From Ferrovibrio sp965278975 (GTDB taxonomy: Bacteria; Pseudomonadota; Alphaproteobacteria; Ferrovibrionales; Ferrovibrionaceae): a stretch of DNA of 64,000 bases. A program made the position numbers and the translations under genes. The stretch lies in NCBI RefSeq assembly GCF_965278975.1, contig NZ_OZ257126.1:62001-126000 (forward strand), in the 5' to 3' direction. Positions 32,350-40,679 of this stretch are shown here, piece by piece. A model generated the notes under the pieces. That model was not told the DNA's origin, did not search any database, and saw nothing but the letters and a program-made list of their open reading frames with translations. How positions within the stretch are numbered: the first letter of the stretch is position 1; each line of letters opens with the position of its first letter.

Positions 32350-33884
32350 TCAACCCGTTCACGGTGCTGGCCCGGCGCCTGGGCGGCGACCGCATTGCCT
32401 GGCGCATCGCCATCACGGTGCTGCTCGGCATCATCGGCACACAGGTCGCCACCATTCTGCTGATCTACCTGGTGCTGCCCGGCGAAGCGCCGCGCCATGC
32501 CATGAGCAGCATCGTCGCCGAAATCAGCAGCGCCAGCCGCGATCCGCAGGCCGCCATCGCCAAGGGCGAGGATGGCGGCGAACTGACCTGGGAACGCGGC
32601 CGTGGCCCCCGTGAACCAGGCCCACCGGGCCCACGGGAACCAGGCGCAAAACCACGCGACATGGATCGTGGCGGGCCGCGCGAGATGGAGCGGGACGGGC
32701 CGCCGCGCCCGCCTTGGCCGTTCTCGGAACTTGAGCGCGAATTGCGCGATGCGCTTTCGGCGACGGATTACCCCGAAGTGCAGGTGCGGCCCTGGCGTCC
32801 GCGCCGCCCGCAGGGTCTCGATATTGGCCCGGGCCTCAGCATCGTGATTCCCTGGCAATCCGGCCCGCCCTCGCCCGGCCCGCTCTCGCCCAGCGAGGCT
32901 GCACAGCAGCGCGCCGAGGAAACCGCGAGCGGCGAATTGCGCCTGCCGCCGGTGTTTTCCGTGTGGCTGCGCGCCGCCGATGGGCAATGGTATGTGGCAC
33001 GGCCACGCCAGGCCGAGCCGCTGGTGCCGCGCTGGCTGTTCACCACATTGTGGCTGCTGACCACGGCGGCGATCATCGCCGGGCTTACCCTGTGGACCAC
33101 GGTGCGGCTGCTGCGCCCGCTGCGCGGCATGGCCGATACGGCGCGCGACTGGCAGGCGGAAGCACCGCCGCAGCTTCTGCCTGAAACCGGCCCGATGGAA
33201 TTCCGCGCCATCGCCCAGGCATTGAACGGCATGCAGGGCCGGATTCATCGCTTCGTTGCCGACCGCGCCGCGCTGGTCGCCGCTTTGTCGCATGATCTGC
33301 GCACACCGCTGACCCGCCTGCGCCTGCGGCTGGAAAGTCCCGACAGCGCCGAGCGGCGCCAGCGCATGCTGGATGACCTCGGCTTCATGGAGCGGCTGAC
33401 CGATCAGTTGCTCGGCTTCGCGGCGCTGGATGCGCGCGGCGAGCCGGAACAGCGCCTGGATGTGGCGGTGCTGCTGGCCAGCCTGTGCGACGACGCCGCC
33501 GATGCCGGCCATGACGCGCGCTATGACGGGCCGCTGCATGTGGTGACGCTCTGCCGCCCGACCGCGATCAAGCGCGCACTGATGAACCTGATCGACAATG
33601 CCATCAAGTATGGCGGCCAGGCGCATGTGACGCTGGCCCTGCAGCAGGACAGCCTGGTGATCCGCATCCATGATGCCGGCCCCGGCATCCCGGAAGCCGA
33701 GCAGGAGAATGTGCTGGCGCCGTTCTATCGCCTGGATGCGGCACGCGGCCAGGAAACCGGCGGCCTCGGCATGGGCCTGGCGGTGGCAGCCTCGATCCTG
33801 CGCGCCCATGCCGGGCGCCTGGCTTTCGAATATCCCGGTGCCGGTGGCTTCGACAGCGTGGTCTCCCTGCCTCTGAAACGCTGA
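32346..33884 (+). CDS. Sensor histidine kinase with proline-rich periplasmic domain
   Basis: A 512-residue inner-membrane kinase. Helix 1 covers about residues 18-40, helix 2 about 236-258, leaving a periplasmic sensor of nearly 200 residues that contains a low-complexity Pro/Gly/Arg-rich stretch (residues about 85-125). A HAMP linker, the phosphoacceptor His in ALSHDLRTPLTRL near residue 316, the N box NLIDNAIKYGG and the G box GGLGMGLAV follow. The set belongs to the EnvZ/CpxA-like group. The signal is unknown; the neighbouring CpxP-like gene hints at envelope stress. Confidence 0.92.
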   Translation: MINPFTVLARRLGGDRIAWRIAITVLLGIIGTQVATILLIYLVLPGEAPRHAMSSIVAEISSASRDPQAAIAKGEDGGELTWERGRGPREPGPPGPREPGAKPRDMDRGGPREMERDGPPRPPWPFSELERELRDALSATDYPEVQVRPWRPRRPQGLDIGPGLSIVIPWQSGPPSPGPLSPSEAAQQRAEETASGELRLPPVFSVWLRAADGQWYVARPRQAEPLVPRWLFTTLWLLTTAAIIAGLTLWTTVRLLRPLRGMADTARDWQAEAPPQLLPETGPMEFRAIAQALNGMQGRIHRFVADRAALVAALSHDLRTPLTRLRLRLESPDSAERRQRMLDDLGFMERLTDQLLGFAALDARGEPEQRLDVAVLLASLCDDAADAGHDARYDGPLHVVTLCRPTAIKRALMNLIDNAIKYGGQAHVTLALQQDSLVIRIHDAGPGIPEAEQENVLAPFYRLDAARGQETGGLGMGLAVAASILRAHAGRLAFEYPGAGGFDSVVSLPLKR

Positions 33885-33885
33885 A

Positions 33886-33915
33886 CAGCCCCGCGACGCT
33901 GGCGCCCCGGGGCTG
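33886..33915 (+). terminator. Possible terminator after the kinase
   Basis: The arms CAGCCCCG and CGGGGCTG form a stem just after the kinase stop, but no T-run follows, so it may be a weak or factor-dependent terminator between convergent genes. Confidence 0.4.
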
Positions 33916-33935
33916 CACCCGTCAGGCCGCCAGCA

Positions 33936-34580
33936 TCACGCGGCCTGGGCCTGCTTCAGGCCGGCGATGAAGCCCGCCATATGCTGCTCGATATCGCGCG
34001 GATTGGTACTGCCATCCGACGCCTCCGTGTAGCGTTTCAGTTCATCGAGAAAGAGCTTCAGGTTGTCGCTGCTGCCGGTGCTGCTGCTCGCGCTGTCGCT
34101 GGTGCTGCTGTCCGAATCATCATCGTCATCGTTCAGCGCATTCAGCATGTCGATCAGCGACTGGCCACCACCACCGCCAGCTTGCACCTGGCCGGATGCG
34201 CGGCCATAGGCGGCTGCGCCCTCGCCCGGCGGCGGTGGCGGCGGGCCGAAGCCCTGGCCCTGCATGGCGACAAGCTGCGACTGCATCTGCTCATCCAGCT
34301 TGGTAAAGCCGGTATCATACTCGGTCTGCGAGATACTGCCGTCGCCATCGCTGTCAAAATCCTTCAGCATCTGATCGGCGGAAGGGCCTTTGCCGCCGCG
34401 CGGACCGGAGACACCCTCGGCCTTGCGCTGCTCTTCCATCTTGCTGATCTGGGTTTCCAGTTCGGCCTTGCTCAGGGAGCCATCGCCATCGCTATCGGCC
34501 TCCTCGAACATTTTCTGCCGCATCTGCTTCATCATTTCGAGCGGATTGAAGCCACCCGCACTGCTGACACTTGTGACCAT
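33936..34580 (-). CDS. EF-hand calcium-binding domain protein
   Basis: A 214-residue acidic protein with an AGGAGA site upstream. Two canonical 12-residue calcium loops are visible: residues 29-40 (DSDGDGSLSKAE) and 76-87 (DSDGDGSISQTE). Between and after them come a Pro-rich patch (PPPPPP), a Gly-rich patch and a striking Asp/Ser run near residues 151-170. No signal peptide is recognised. Proteins of this type are common in Alphaproteobacteria but mostly uncharacterised; calcium sensing or storage is the fold-based guess. It is divergent from dsbB. Confidence 0.85.
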   Translation of the reverse strand: MVTSVSSAGGFNPLEMMKQMRQKMFEEADSDGDGSLSKAELETQISKMEEQRKAEGVSGPRGGKGPSADQMLKDFDSDGDGSISQTEYDTGFTKLDEQMQSQLVAMQGQGFGPPPPPPGEGAAAYGRASGQVQAGGGGGQSLIDMLNALNDDDDDSDSSTSDSASSSTGSSDNLKLFLDELKRYTEASDGSTNPRDIEQHMAGFIAGLKQAQAA

Positions 34581-34821
34581 GTCGGTCTCCTATGGCTGAT
34601 GAGGGCGGCTTGCCCCCGGCAGCAGCATTTCAAGCCACATGCCAGCCTGCGGCGCTGTAGAGCGCATTGAATCACCGAAGTAATAGTGTTGCAGAAAATC
34701 GCCCCGGCAGATTCGGCCCGGCAGCACTTGCCGGATTTGTTACCGTGATACCGCCTGCAACATATCGTCACAGTGTTGCGCAGGGCTTCCGGCGGCGTGA
34801 TTCAGAGCGTAAAATACCGCC

Positions 34822-35295
34822 ATGTTCGACCGCATCACAGCGCCGCTCGCCGGCTTGGCTTTCGCCGGCCTGAGCGCCATCACCCTCGGCGCCGCCTTCG
34901 TGGCGCAGTATGGCTTCGGCCTCGCCCCCTGCCAGCTTTGCCTGTGGCAACGCTGGCCCTATGCCGCCGCCATTGTGCTGGGCCTCGCCGCCTGGAAGTT
35001 GGAGCGTTTCCGCCCGGTGCTGCTGTGGCTGGTGGCCCTCGCCTTCGCCATCACCGCCGGCATCGGCCTGTTCCATACGGGCGTCGAACAGAAATGGTGG
35101 GCCGGACTTGAAAGCTGCGGCGGCGGCAGCACCGCCACCACCATCGAAGCCCTGCGTGCGCAGGTGCTGGCCGCGCCCATCGTGCGCTGCGACGAAGCTG
35201 CCTTCAGTTTCCTCGGCCTCAGCATGGCGGCCTGGAATGCACTATGGGGCGCGCTGCTGGCCATCCTGGCCGCGATCAAGGCGAGGCAGGCATGA
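34822..35295 (+). CDS. dsbB: Disulfide bond formation protein B
   Basis: A 157-residue, four-helix inner-membrane protein. The quinone-linked CxxC pair is Cys37-Cys40 (CQLCLWQRWPY) and the second pair Cys99 and Cys123 lies in the periplasmic loop, as in DsbB, which reoxidises DsbA using ubiquinone. The stop overlaps the coq7 start by 4 bp (ATGA), linking disulfide formation to ubiquinone synthesis. No dsbA is in the window, although a DsbA-fold isomerase lies elsewhere at 10126-10713. Confidence 0.92.
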   Translation: MFDRITAPLAGLAFAGLSAITLGAAFVAQYGFGLAPCQLCLWQRWPYAAAIVLGLAAWKLERFRPVLLWLVALAFAITAGIGLFHTGVEQKWWAGLESCGGGSTATTIEALRAQVLAAPIVRCDEAAFSFLGLSMAAWNALWGALLAILAAIKARQA

Positions 35296-35858
35296 ACGCG
35301 CCTAAGCCGCGACTACCGGGAGATTTGAAACCCGCCGATGTGATCGAACGCATCCTGCGTGTCGACCATGCCGGCGAATACGGTGCCAAGCGCATCTATG
35401 AAGGCCAGTTGGCGGTGCTTAAGAATGCACCTTCAACGCCAACCATCCGCCATATGGCGGAGCAGGAAAAGCAGCATCTCGCTGCCTTCGACAAGCTGCT
35501 GCCGGAGCGCCGCGCGCGGCCGACCCTGCTGGGGCCGCTATGGCATGTCGCCGGCTTCGCGCTTGGCGCCGCCACCGCCCTGCTCGGCGAGAAGGCGGCA
35601 ATGGCCTGCACCGAAGCAGTGGAAGAAGTGATCGACGCGCATTATTCGCGCCAGCTCGAAACCCTGGAGGCGCTGGCTGCCGAGGGCAAGGCCGAGCCTG
35701 AACTGGCGGCTTTGATCGAGCAATTCCGTGCCGAGGAAATCGAGCACCGCGACACCGCGCGCGAGGCCGGTGCCCAGGAAGCGCCGGCCTATCCGGCGCT
35801 GAGTCAGGGCGTAAAAACCGCCACCCGCGCCGCCATCTGGCTGTCGGAAAGACTCTAG
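35292..35858 (+). CDS. coq7: Demethoxyubiquinone hydroxylase (Coq7/CAT5 family)
   Basis: ATG 35292 overlaps the dsbB stop and gives 188 residues. The ferritin-like di-iron ligands are present in the usual order: DHAGEYGA, EQEKQHL, EEVIDAHY and EEIEHRD. The enzyme hydroxylates 5-demethoxyubiquinone in ubiquinone synthesis and associates with the membrane; it is the typical alphaproteobacterial alternative to UbiF. Overlap with dsbB suggests a single transcript. Confidence 0.95.
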   Translation: MNAPKPRLPGDLKPADVIERILRVDHAGEYGAKRIYEGQLAVLKNAPSTPTIRHMAEQEKQHLAAFDKLLPERRARPTLLGPLWHVAGFALGAATALLGEKAAMACTEAVEEVIDAHYSRQLETLEALAAEGKAEPELAALIEQFRAEEIEHRDTAREAGAQEAPAYPALSQGVKTATRAAIWLSERL

Positions 35859-35860
35859 CC

Positions 35861-36406
35861 TTACGGCTCCAGTTCGCTATCCCAGTAGAGATAGTCGCGC
35901 CAGCTTTGATGCAGGTGGTTGGGCGGGAAAGCGCGGCCATTCTGCTGCAATTCGGCCACGCTCGGCACATGCGGCGCATGGCGCGGGAACATGCGGCATT
36001 CGCGCGGCATGCGGCCGCCCTTGCGCAGATTACACGGCGCGCAGGCCGCCACCACGTTGTCCCAACGGGTGAGGCCGCCGCGCGAGCGCGGGATCACATG
36101 ATCGAAGGTGAGTTCATGGCGGCTGCCGCAATACTGGCAGGCGAAGCGGTCGCGCAGGAACAGGTTGAACCGGGTGAAGGCCGGGCGCCGGGCCGGCTGG
36201 ATATAGCGCTTCAGCGCCACCACGGAAGGCAGCCGCATGCGGAAGCTGGGGCTGCGGATTTCCTGGTCGTATTCCGAAAGGATGGTGACACGATCCATGC
36301 ACACCGCCTTGACCACTTCCTGCCAGGGCCAGACGGACAAGGGGAAGTAGGACAGCGGTTGGTAATCCGCGTTAAGCACCAATGCCGGACAATTGTCTGG
36401 CCCCAT
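35861..36406 (-). CDS. HNH endonuclease family protein
   Basis: I start at ATG 36406, where homologues begin (PVLVLNAD-like segment ALVLNADYQPLSYFP) and GGGAG lies upstream; the frame extends to a TTG further up. The 181-residue protein has an HNH fold with two CxxC zinc knuckles, CQYC and CAPC, and the catalytic segment LTFDHVIPRSRGG. This is a widespread conserved bacterial nuclease family of unknown role, sometimes linked to DNA repair. It is convergent with coq7. Confidence 0.88.
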   Translation of the reverse strand: MGPDNCPALVLNADYQPLSYFPLSVWPWQEVVKAVCMDRVTILSEYDQEIRSPSFRMRLPSVVALKRYIQPARRPAFTRFNLFLRDRFACQYCGSRHELTFDHVIPRSRGGLTRWDNVVAACAPCNLRKGGRMPRECRMFPRHAPHVPSVAELQQNGRAFPPNHLHQSWRDYLYWDSELEP

Positions 36407-36544
36407 CCTGTGATCACTCCCACTGTTGATAACAAGGGGAACACCAACTGAATGCCTAGACAATACAATATGCTGCGTTACGCCCCGGTGACAACCACCT
36501 TATTTTGTCGCGTCACCGGCCCATCGCAGCATGGGCCCATCGAG

Positions 36545-37270
36545 TTACAGCGTCTGGGCCAGGAAATGGCCGCCCAGGCGCAACCCTTCCGGGTCTATCG
36601 CATGTGGCACACCTAGGCTCAGATGCCAGCGCGCCGGTATATCAGCGGCGCCCAGGCCGTTGAGCGTGTCGAACAGGGCTTCCATCGGCACGACATCATC
36701 GGCCGAGCCATGCACCAGCAGCACCGGCGGCTTGCCCGAGGTCTGTAGCTTGGCCTGTTCCGGCAGCTTGGCGGCGCCAACCAGCACGCCGGAATAGCCG
36801 AGGATGGCGCCGGGCGCGGCGGCGCGGCGCAGGCCGACATGCAGCGCCATCATGGTGCCCTGACTGAAACCGACCAGGCCGAGCTTGGCCGCCGGCAGGT
36901 TATGCCGGGCGAGTTCCGCTTCGAGAAACGCCTCGATCACCGGCGCCGCCTGCTCCGCGCCCGCCAGCAGGGCTTCGTAGATACCACCGGCGCGATGCGG
37001 GTCGCGGCGCAGCATGTTCGGATCGTAGTCGTTGAGGCCGAACCATTGCCGGCCACCAAAACCGGGGCCTTGCGGCGTGCCTGGAATCAGGCTCGGCGCA
37101 TTGGGCGCCACGAAAGCCGCGCCGGGCAATTCACGCCGCCAATGCGAGGCCAGTTCGATCAGATCGTTGCCGTCGGCGCCATAGCCATGCAGCAGCACGA
37201 TAAGCTGCCGTGCCGGCCCCTTGGCGGGTGGCAGGCGGGGACCATCGATCAATCGTGGCGTCTGGCTCAT
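36545..37270 (-). CDS. Phospholipase/carboxylesterase family hydrolase
   Basis: A 241-residue alpha/beta hydrolase with the nucleophile elbow GFSQGTMM near residue 120, VHGSADDVVP near residue 185 for the acid, and the catalytic His in LSLGVPHAID. The family includes carboxylesterases and bacterial relatives of acyl-protein thioesterase. The start overlaps the AlkA-like stop by 4 bp (ATGA). Confidence 0.88.
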   Translation of the reverse strand: MSQTPRLIDGPRLPPAKGPARQLIVLLHGYGADGNDLIELASHWRRELPGAAFVAPNAPSLIPGTPQGPGFGGRQWFGLNDYDPNMLRRDPHRAGGIYEALLAGAEQAAPVIEAFLEAELARHNLPAAKLGLVGFSQGTMMALHVGLRRAAAPGAILGYSGVLVGAAKLPEQAKLQTSGKPPVLLVHGSADDVVPMEALFDTLNGLGAADIPARWHLSLGVPHAIDPEGLRLGGHFLAQTL

Positions 37271-37941
37271 GGCGTCACCGGTTGCTGCTTGGAAACACTA
37301 TAATAGCGCCAGAGCAGCCGCGCCGCGACGCCGCGATGCGGTTTCCAGCGCGCAGCGATCTTGTCCATCTTCTTCACATCCGGCCGCTTGCGCATGTTGA
37401 ACAGTCGCCTGGCCGCTTCCTGCAAGGCCACGTCATGCGCCGGCCAAATATCGGTGCGGTCGAGTGCGAACAGCAGGAAGATTTCCGCCGTCCAGCGGCC
37501 GATGCCCTTCACCGCCGTGAGCCGCGCGAAAACTTCCGCATCCTCCAAGGCCGCCAGGCTGCCGAGATCGAGGCCGCCGCCGGCAACCGCCGCGGCAATC
37601 TCGCGCAGGTAGCGCAGCTTCGGCCGGCTGAGGCCGCAGCCGAGCAAGGCCGCTTCGTCATGCGCCAGAATGTTTTCCGCCGTGAACGGCACCAGCAAGG
37701 CCTCGACGCGGCCCCAGATTGTTGCGGCGGCTGCTACCGAAACCTGCTGCTCGACGATGATGCGGCAGAGATTGGCGAGATCGGCCGGGCGGCGGCGGTC
37801 ATGCACATGGCCGCAGGCTTCCAGCGCCAGGGCGAAACGCGGCTCGCGGGCGCAGAGTTCGGCCAGGGCTTTCAGCGTGCGGGTGCGCTGATCCGGTTTC
37901 GCGGCGTTGAGTGGCTTTCCTTTGGCGGCGGGCTTTGTCAT
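37267..37941 (-). CDS. DNA-3-methyladenine glycosylase II (AlkA-type HhH-GPD)
   Basis: I take ATG 37941 (224 residues); the longer frame upstream is a shadow of the convergent gluQ region on the opposite strand. The HhH-GPD fold is visible with the hairpin TAVKGIGRWTAEIFLL and the catalytic Asp in TDIWPAHDVALQ. These enzymes excise alkylated purines to start base-excision repair. The gene runs into a 4-bp overlap with the downstream esterase. It is divergent from gluQ with 63 bases between starts. Confidence 0.85.
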   Translation of the reverse strand: MTKPAAKGKPLNAAKPDQRTRTLKALAELCAREPRFALALEACGHVHDRRRPADLANLCRIIVEQQVSVAAAATIWGRVEALLVPFTAENILAHDEAALLGCGLSRPKLRYLREIAAAVAGGGLDLGSLAALEDAEVFARLTAVKGIGRWTAEIFLLFALDRTDIWPAHDVALQEAARRLFNMRKRPDVKKMDKIAARWKPHRGVAARLLWRYYSVSKQQPVTP

Positions 37942-38004
37942 AGCTTGCTCGGAGTCGCTTCTGGAGCCAGCTTGCCGATGCCCGGCGCCCCTGTCATCTC
38001 TTCC

Positions 38005-38895
38005 ATGAACCCTGTCATCCCTTCCACTGTCGTCACGCGCTTTGCGCCAAGCCCGACCGGCTGGCTGCATGAAGGCCACGCCTATTCCGCCGGCTTCGCC
38101 TGGGCGCGGGCGCAACAGGCCGGGGGCCGCTTCCTGCTGCGCGTCGAGGATATCGACCGCACGCGCTGCCGGCCGGAATTCGATGCCGGCCTGCTGGAAG
38201 ACCTCGCCTGGCTGGGCCTGCGCTGGGAAGAACCGGTGCGGCGGCAGTCGCAGCATTTCGACGGCTACCGTGCGGCTCTCAACGGCCTGTCATCACGCCG
38301 CCTGCTCTACCCCTGCTTCTGCACCCGCAAACAGGTGCTGGCCGAAATCGCCCGCATTGGCGGCGCGCCCCACGCGGAAGATGGCACCGCGATCTATCCC
38401 GGCACCTGCCGGCATCTCTCTGACGATGAACGCAGCAGCCGCATTGCCTCCGGCGAAGGCTATGCGCTGCGCCTGGACCTTGCGGCCGCCTGCGCGCTGC
38501 ATCCGTCCCTGCTCTGGCATGACGAGGAACTCGGCGAACAGCAGGCGACCTATGAGGTACTGCACGCCCTGCATGGCGATGCCGTGCTGGCGCGGAAAGA
38601 AACGCCTGCGAGCTATCATCTCTGCGTCACGCTGGACGATGCCTTGCAGGGTATCACGCTGGTGACCCGCGCCGTCGATCTGCGCAGCGCCACGCCACTG
38701 CATCGCCTGCTGCAAGCCCTGTTCGACCTGCCGACTCCGGCCTATGCGCATCACCCGCTGCTGGTCGATGCCGGTGGCGAGCGCCTGGCCAAACGCCACA
38801 ATGCGCCAAGCTTGCGTGAATGCCGCGCTGCCGGCGAACAGCCCGCCGCTCTCTGGCGCCGCCTCGGCTTCGATCCAGCGCTGTTCGGCTTCTAA
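38005..38895 (+). CDS. gluQ: Glutamyl-Q tRNA(Asp) synthetase
   Basis: From ATG 38005 the protein has 296 residues; an alternative ATG lies nine codons upstream, and the rest of the longer frame is opposite alkA. It is a truncated glutamyl-tRNA synthetase lacking the anticodon domain: HIGH-like HEGHAYSA in PSPTGWLHEGH, zinc-binding cysteines in PCFC and GTC, and LAKRHN in place of the KMSKS loop. GluQ attaches glutamate to queuosine at position 34 of tRNA(Asp). Confidence 0.92.
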   Translation: MNPVIPSTVVTRFAPSPTGWLHEGHAYSAGFAWARAQQAGGRFLLRVEDIDRTRCRPEFDAGLLEDLAWLGLRWEEPVRRQSQHFDGYRAALNGLSSRRLLYPCFCTRKQVLAEIARIGGAPHAEDGTAIYPGTCRHLSDDERSSRIASGEGYALRLDLAAACALHPSLLWHDEELGEQQATYEVLHALHGDAVLARKETPASYHLCVTLDDALQGITLVTRAVDLRSATPLHRLLQALFDLPTPAYAHHPLLVDAGGERLAKRHNAPSLRECRAAGEQPAALWRRLGFDPALFGF

Positions 38896-38911
38896 TGCCC
38901 CGCTGCGGGTT

Positions 38912-39715
38912 CTAGTGCATCATCATGCGAGCGCGGGTTTCATCATCCAGCAGGGCATTGAGCGCAGCCTGCCAAGGTGCCGCCGGATGGGCTTCGATCA
39001 GCGCATTCACCTGATCAATCACGCGCTGGCCGAAGGCAGAACGGGCGCAGGCAATGCCGCTGGCGATCACGGGGCGCTGGCCCAGGATCGGCAGCATGTT
39101 CAGATGCGGCGGCGGTTTGAGTGCGCGAGCCTGGGCAGCGGCCTCGAAGGGATAAAGCAGCACCCAGTCGACCCGGCTGGCGCCCAGCATCGCCACCATG
39201 GTGCTGGCACGCGGCAGCCGCATCAGCCGTTCCGGCGGCACCGGCTGCAGCAGCGCATCCAGCGCCGCGCCATAGCTGCGATTCTCGTTGATCACGCCGT
39301 CCAGCGCGGCATCACGCAGCAAGGCCGCAACATCGACGCCGGCCTGCCCGTCGCCATGCGCCTTCACCGCCGCCAGACTGTCGTCGCGCACCACCACGGC
39401 CAAACCCGGCATGCGCAGGAAATCATGCGAAAACAGGAAGCGTGCCTCACGGGCCGGGTTGCGCGCCAGGCTGGCGGTGCAGGCCTGCTGCTGCTCACCC
39501 AGCAGCCGCTCCAGCCGGGGCAGCGGCTGGAAGCGGGTCTCATGCCGATAATCAGGCAGCCGCTGCTTCAGCCAATCCAGGGCGGCATCGCCGAAGCCGG
39601 TTTCCTGTTCGACGAAAACCGGCGTCCATTGCGCCTTCAGCCACAGCAGGCTGTCAGCCGCCCGGGCAGCACCCGGCAGGATCACCAGCAGCAGGATGGC
39701 AAACAGGCGGCGCAT
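38912..39715 (-). CDS. Periplasmic solute-binding-like protein (TIGR02285-type family)
   Basis: A 267-residue secreted protein: signal peptide at the N-terminus (FAILLLVILPGAARAADS), then a domain resembling amino-acid-type periplasmic binding proteins, with VVVRDDSLAAVK and INENRSYGAALD. No permease lies near, so it may be an orphan receptor or a sensor. The substrate cannot be told. Convergent with gluQ. Confidence 0.7.
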   Translation of the reverse strand: MRRLFAILLLVILPGAARAADSLLWLKAQWTPVFVEQETGFGDAALDWLKQRLPDYRHETRFQPLPRLERLLGEQQQACTASLARNPAREARFLFSHDFLRMPGLAVVVRDDSLAAVKAHGDGQAGVDVAALLRDAALDGVINENRSYGAALDALLQPVPPERLMRLPRASTMVAMLGASRVDWVLLYPFEAAAQARALKPPPHLNMLPILGQRPVIASGIACARSAFGQRVIDQVNALIEAHPAAPWQAALNALLDDETRARMMMH

Positions 39716-39823
39716 GAAGCTCCATGGCTATGGCCCAGCCTCGACTCGGCAGCAGCGTAGGACTGACCCGTAGGCCAGGGCAATGCCGCTTACGATACAA
39801 ACATGGAACGCCGTGGCCAAATG

Positions 39824-39852
39824 AAAAGCCGCGCCGATCCGGCGCGGCTTTT
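39824..39852 (-). terminator. Terminator after the PagL-like gene
   Basis: The arms AAAAGCCGCGCC and GGCGCGGCTTTT with a 5-base loop form a perfect stem ending in T4 on the minus strand, just after the PagL-like stop. Confidence 0.75.
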
Positions 39853-39862
39853 CCTGGAGAAC

Positions 39863-40459
39863 CTACCACTTGAACAGTTTGTCGGTCGGAATGGCGTAGG
39901 TGAGCGCCAGGGTCTCGGAGCCTGGATTCGGGCTGTTGATGCCGGCATTGGAGATATGGTTGATGCTGATGCCGAGGCGCGAGCGGTCGTCAAAGCGGTA
40001 GCTCAGTTCAAGCTGCGAGCGGAACTGGATGCCGTTCGAGATATGCTTGCCGTCGCCTTCATAATAGAGGCCGGGGGCGAAGCTGGGCGTCAGCACCCAG
40101 CGGCGGCCGAAATAGAGATCGACCAGCACGCCGGCAAAGCCATGCACGGCACGGTCAGAGGTCGCCATGATGCCGCCGAAAGGCTTGAAAATCCAATATT
40201 TCTCGGCGCCGCGATACTCGATGCGGCCCTCGAATGCCTGGTCCTTCTGCTTGTTCAGATCATACCAGCCGGCCGAGAAGGCCCAGAAAGCCGGATCATC
40301 GGCCTTGGCGGTGCTGGTGCCGGCGGGCGCCATGGCCTGAGTCGACTGGGCATAGACCTGGCCCGGTTGCGGCTGTGGCCGCTGTTGCGCCTGGGCAGCA
40401 CCGGCAAAGGCCAGCACCAGGAAAGCGACGAGCCATGCCCGCCGGAACGACGCCACCAT
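39863..40459 (-). CDS. PagL-like lipid A 3-O-deacylase (acyloxyacyl hydrolase family)
   Basis: A 198-residue outer-membrane protein with signal peptide (FLVLAFAGAAQA). The PagL catalytic triad is reproduced with identical spacing: His168, Ser170 and Glu182 in SINHISNAGI and PGSETL. The mature part shows alternating beta-barrel strands and ends in Trp, which is usual for outer-membrane barrels. PagL removes the 3-O acyl chain from lipid A and modulates endotoxicity. It is preceded by a low-complexity Q/P stretch (residues 25-35). Confidence 0.85.
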   Translation of the reverse strand: MVASFRRAWLVAFLVLAFAGAAQAQQRPQPQPGQVYAQSTQAMAPAGTSTAKADDPAFWAFSAGWYDLNKQKDQAFEGRIEYRGAEKYWIFKPFGGIMATSDRAVHGFAGVLVDLYFGRRWVLTPSFAPGLYYEGDGKHISNGIQFRSQLELSYRFDDRSRLGISINHISNAGINSPNPGSETLALTYAIPTDKLFKW

Positions 40460-40679
40460 CTTATTCCCCCAACTTCATGTACTTAGAACACTCACACCCC
40501 ACAGGCCGGAACTCTAGCCCGCTTCCGGGCGGATTTGAAGCGGCTGCCTGTTTATCGGGCGCCGCCGCCTTGATAAGGGGGGCCAAAGCCGCTACATCCA
40601 GCCCCGAAATCCCTCTTCCCTTTGCGGGTCCCAGCCCGATTAGGCCGGCGGCCCGCATCAGCTCTCCTGGAGACGAAAG

